The translations under genes were made by a program, and so were the position numbers. Below the pieces are notes generated by a model that had not been told where the DNA came from, ran no database searches, and saw nothing but the letters and a program-made list of their open reading frames with translations. From NCBI GenBank assembly GCA_013397435.1, contig VZRG01000032.1, forward strand, positions 62,001 to 126,000: a stretch of 64,000 bases of DNA. Reading direction: 5' to 3'. The stretch comes from Erythrocercus mccallii (lineage: Eukaryota > Chordata > Aves > Passeriformes > Dicruridae). Shown one piece after another: positions 62,026 to 64,000 of this stretch. Numbering within the stretch: the stretch's first letter is position 1; every line of letters starts with the position of its first letter.

Positions 62026-64000
62026 GTGAGTAGGTTGTGAACCCTTCAGTGAAGAGACTCATAAACCTAATCTCTTAAAATTCATGCACCTTTAGACCTC
62101 TTCTTCTTATTCCCCATTCTTCATTCCCCAAGTGTTGTGTTACCAGATAAAGATGGTTTGGGGTGGTTTGAAGTAACGGAGTCAATGCTAGCAAGTTCAG
62201 GCAATGACAATGCACAAAATTCCCTCTTTGCTTTTACCACAGTTTTTTAGCAAAGACATAATAGATCTGTGAGACTACATTACAGTAGGAAGGTTTGGTC
62301 TGATCTGAGCACTCCTACTGAACAATAAATACTTTCTTGTACAGGAGAAAAAGCAACAATAAAAATGAAGTTCCTAAGAGGTTTCTGCAGTAGCATCAAG
62401 AAAGGCATTATTTTAAAACATCAGGAACATTTAGTTTCACAATTCTGATCATGAGGATGTGTTTCAGGTAATTCTAGGATACTGGATATTTTTTGCCTTT
62501 GACAAATTTTTCAAAAATACTATTTTGTACTTAGAACATCAACATACAGATTTAACTTCAGTTAGGTTGGATTCAAGTGATATGAAGCAAATACATGGCA
62601 AGTTGGTGGAGAATGCTGGCATTAGCTCCATAAAGAAAAGCACAGCAGAAGGTCACAAAAAAAATTTTTATTGAATTCAGCTGCTGTTTTGCTGGATGTT
62701 TTATCTTCTCATGTACATTGTAAATACCTGAGAACAGAAAATACTACTGAGTGTTACTAGTGCTTTGTATACTAGGGCAAATACATGGACCTTCCAATCA
62801 TATTCATTTATATGGAGTCTGGTCTACAGAGCAGTCACTTAAAATGAGCCTGAATATTTTAAAGTATTTACTTGGTCACTTAAAAGGGAGGCAGAGAAAT
62901 TAAATCATGTTTTGGTAGTGGCTTCATTTGGTTCAATTAATTGAAAAATATATCTGTCTTGTGGAAACATGGATTTGTTAGTAACAACCAACTTTATTAC
63001 AATTGTAGTTTGTTTATAAAAATTCCACCTCAGTTTAACTTCTCTTTTATTTTGAAAATATTGTATTAGTTTACAAAAGTATGTTCTATGAGTGTGTAGA
63101 ACACACCTTAATCTTTTATTCTCTGATGGCTTTAAACTGATGTGTTTACTGTTAAGGCCAGCTTTTTCAACAACTGCATTTTTGTAGTAAAATTGTCTAT
63201 GGACCTATGTTGTAATTTTATAGTTAGAGCATCCAAAATGCTGTAATATTTTTTGCTAGCAAAAAAACACTTGAAGATCAATAAATATATTTCCAGAATG
63301 TTGCACAGAATATCGATTTAAGAGCACAGATATCACCTAGATTACCAGCTGACTCATTGCTACCCGTCCTCTAATTTTTATTGCATTGAGTCATTTCTTA
63401 GACACTGTCTTTCAAGAAACGTGGTTTTCTGGATAAAGTAGGAAATCTGTTAAAATTTATTCAGTTACAGTGGAGATTTGGAAAATATGTATGGATAGTG
63501 CAAATCAGCTTGTTCTGTGATCACAAGATTTTGAGTCTACAATATTTTTTTGCTTAAGACATCCTGAGAAAGGGGAAAGAGGATTCAAGTGACAAGAATT
63601 CAAGTGACTTTGAAGCGCAATTCAATAATTATTCCCACACCTCCTCTCTTTGAAAGTATAATCAATTACAAATGCATCAATTATTTAATAAGTTGAAGAA
63701 TACTAACGGAATAAGTTAATTCCATTTTTTTAATTGAGCCAGGGATGGGTTTTTTTCAATATAAAATAGTGCCACAGAAAAACCAAAACAAAACAAACTC
63801 ACAAACGAGATGAAGAACCAGAGAAAAGCAAATGAAAGAGAGGCTGATATCCATTTAAATAATCAATATTGATATAGCAAACAATCCATACAGTCCTGTT
63901 GGGCCACCAAACTGGGAAAGAATAATGCTGAAAATGACTGGAAAAACCCCAATGAACTAAAGGCAGTTAACAGTAAAAGAACAGAAGATGTTCGTGTGAA
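62026..64000 (+). other. CACNB2: CACNB2 intron running off the window
   Basis: Begins with a phase-1 GTGAGT donor. I looked for the alternative central exons of beta-2 and the start of the GK domain and saw none by 64000. AT-rich, no recognised repeat. Confidence 0.8.

Overview
This is a vertebrate intronic window, almost certainly from a bird and most likely a songbird. The bird call rests on several CR1 LINE fragments with the avian-type 3' end and no Alu/L1/B1-type repeats. The passerine call rests on one short SINE with a tRNA-Ile-like head and a CR1-like tail (about 23972-24075), the architecture of TguSINE1. The sequence is AT-rich, gene-poor and has spliceosomal introns with GT/AG ends.

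The only gene I can support is CACNB2, the voltage-gated calcium channel beta-2 subunit, on the + strand. Five coding exons are readable and their splice phases join exactly: an alternative first exon of the beta-2e type (16245-16313), the shared exon with GSADSYTSRPSDSD (17141-17260), two exons carrying most of the SH3 domain (55649-55771 and 60018-60154), and the first HOOK exon (61949-62025). They give residues 1-175 of a beta-2e isoform plus the first base of codon 176. The next (alternatively spliced) exon, the guanylate-kinase-like domain and the C-terminus lie beyond position 64000. The other known beta-2 N-termini (2a, 2b, 2c, 2d) were not found here, so they probably lie upstream of position 1.

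Layout: 1-16244 is intron for the longer isoforms and 5' flank for beta-2e; it holds an old CR1 scrap, a 2.5-kb decayed CR1, an ancient retroposon tail and a CpG-enriched stretch about 0.6-0.8 kb before the beta-2e start codon. 16314-17140 is a short intron. 17261-55648 is a 38.4-kb intron with CR1 fragments, the tRNA-derived SINE, a 16-base assembly gap in poly-T, a CCTT microsatellite, a perfect 40-bp tandem duplication and several GC-rich patches. 55772-60017, 60155-61948 and 62026-64000 are the remaining introns. Nearly all open reading frames of 60-140 codons in the window are chance ORFs in introns or shadows of repeats. I see no second gene, no structured RNA gene and no novel multi-gene system. 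The most informative item is the alternative beta-2e promoter/first-exon unit.
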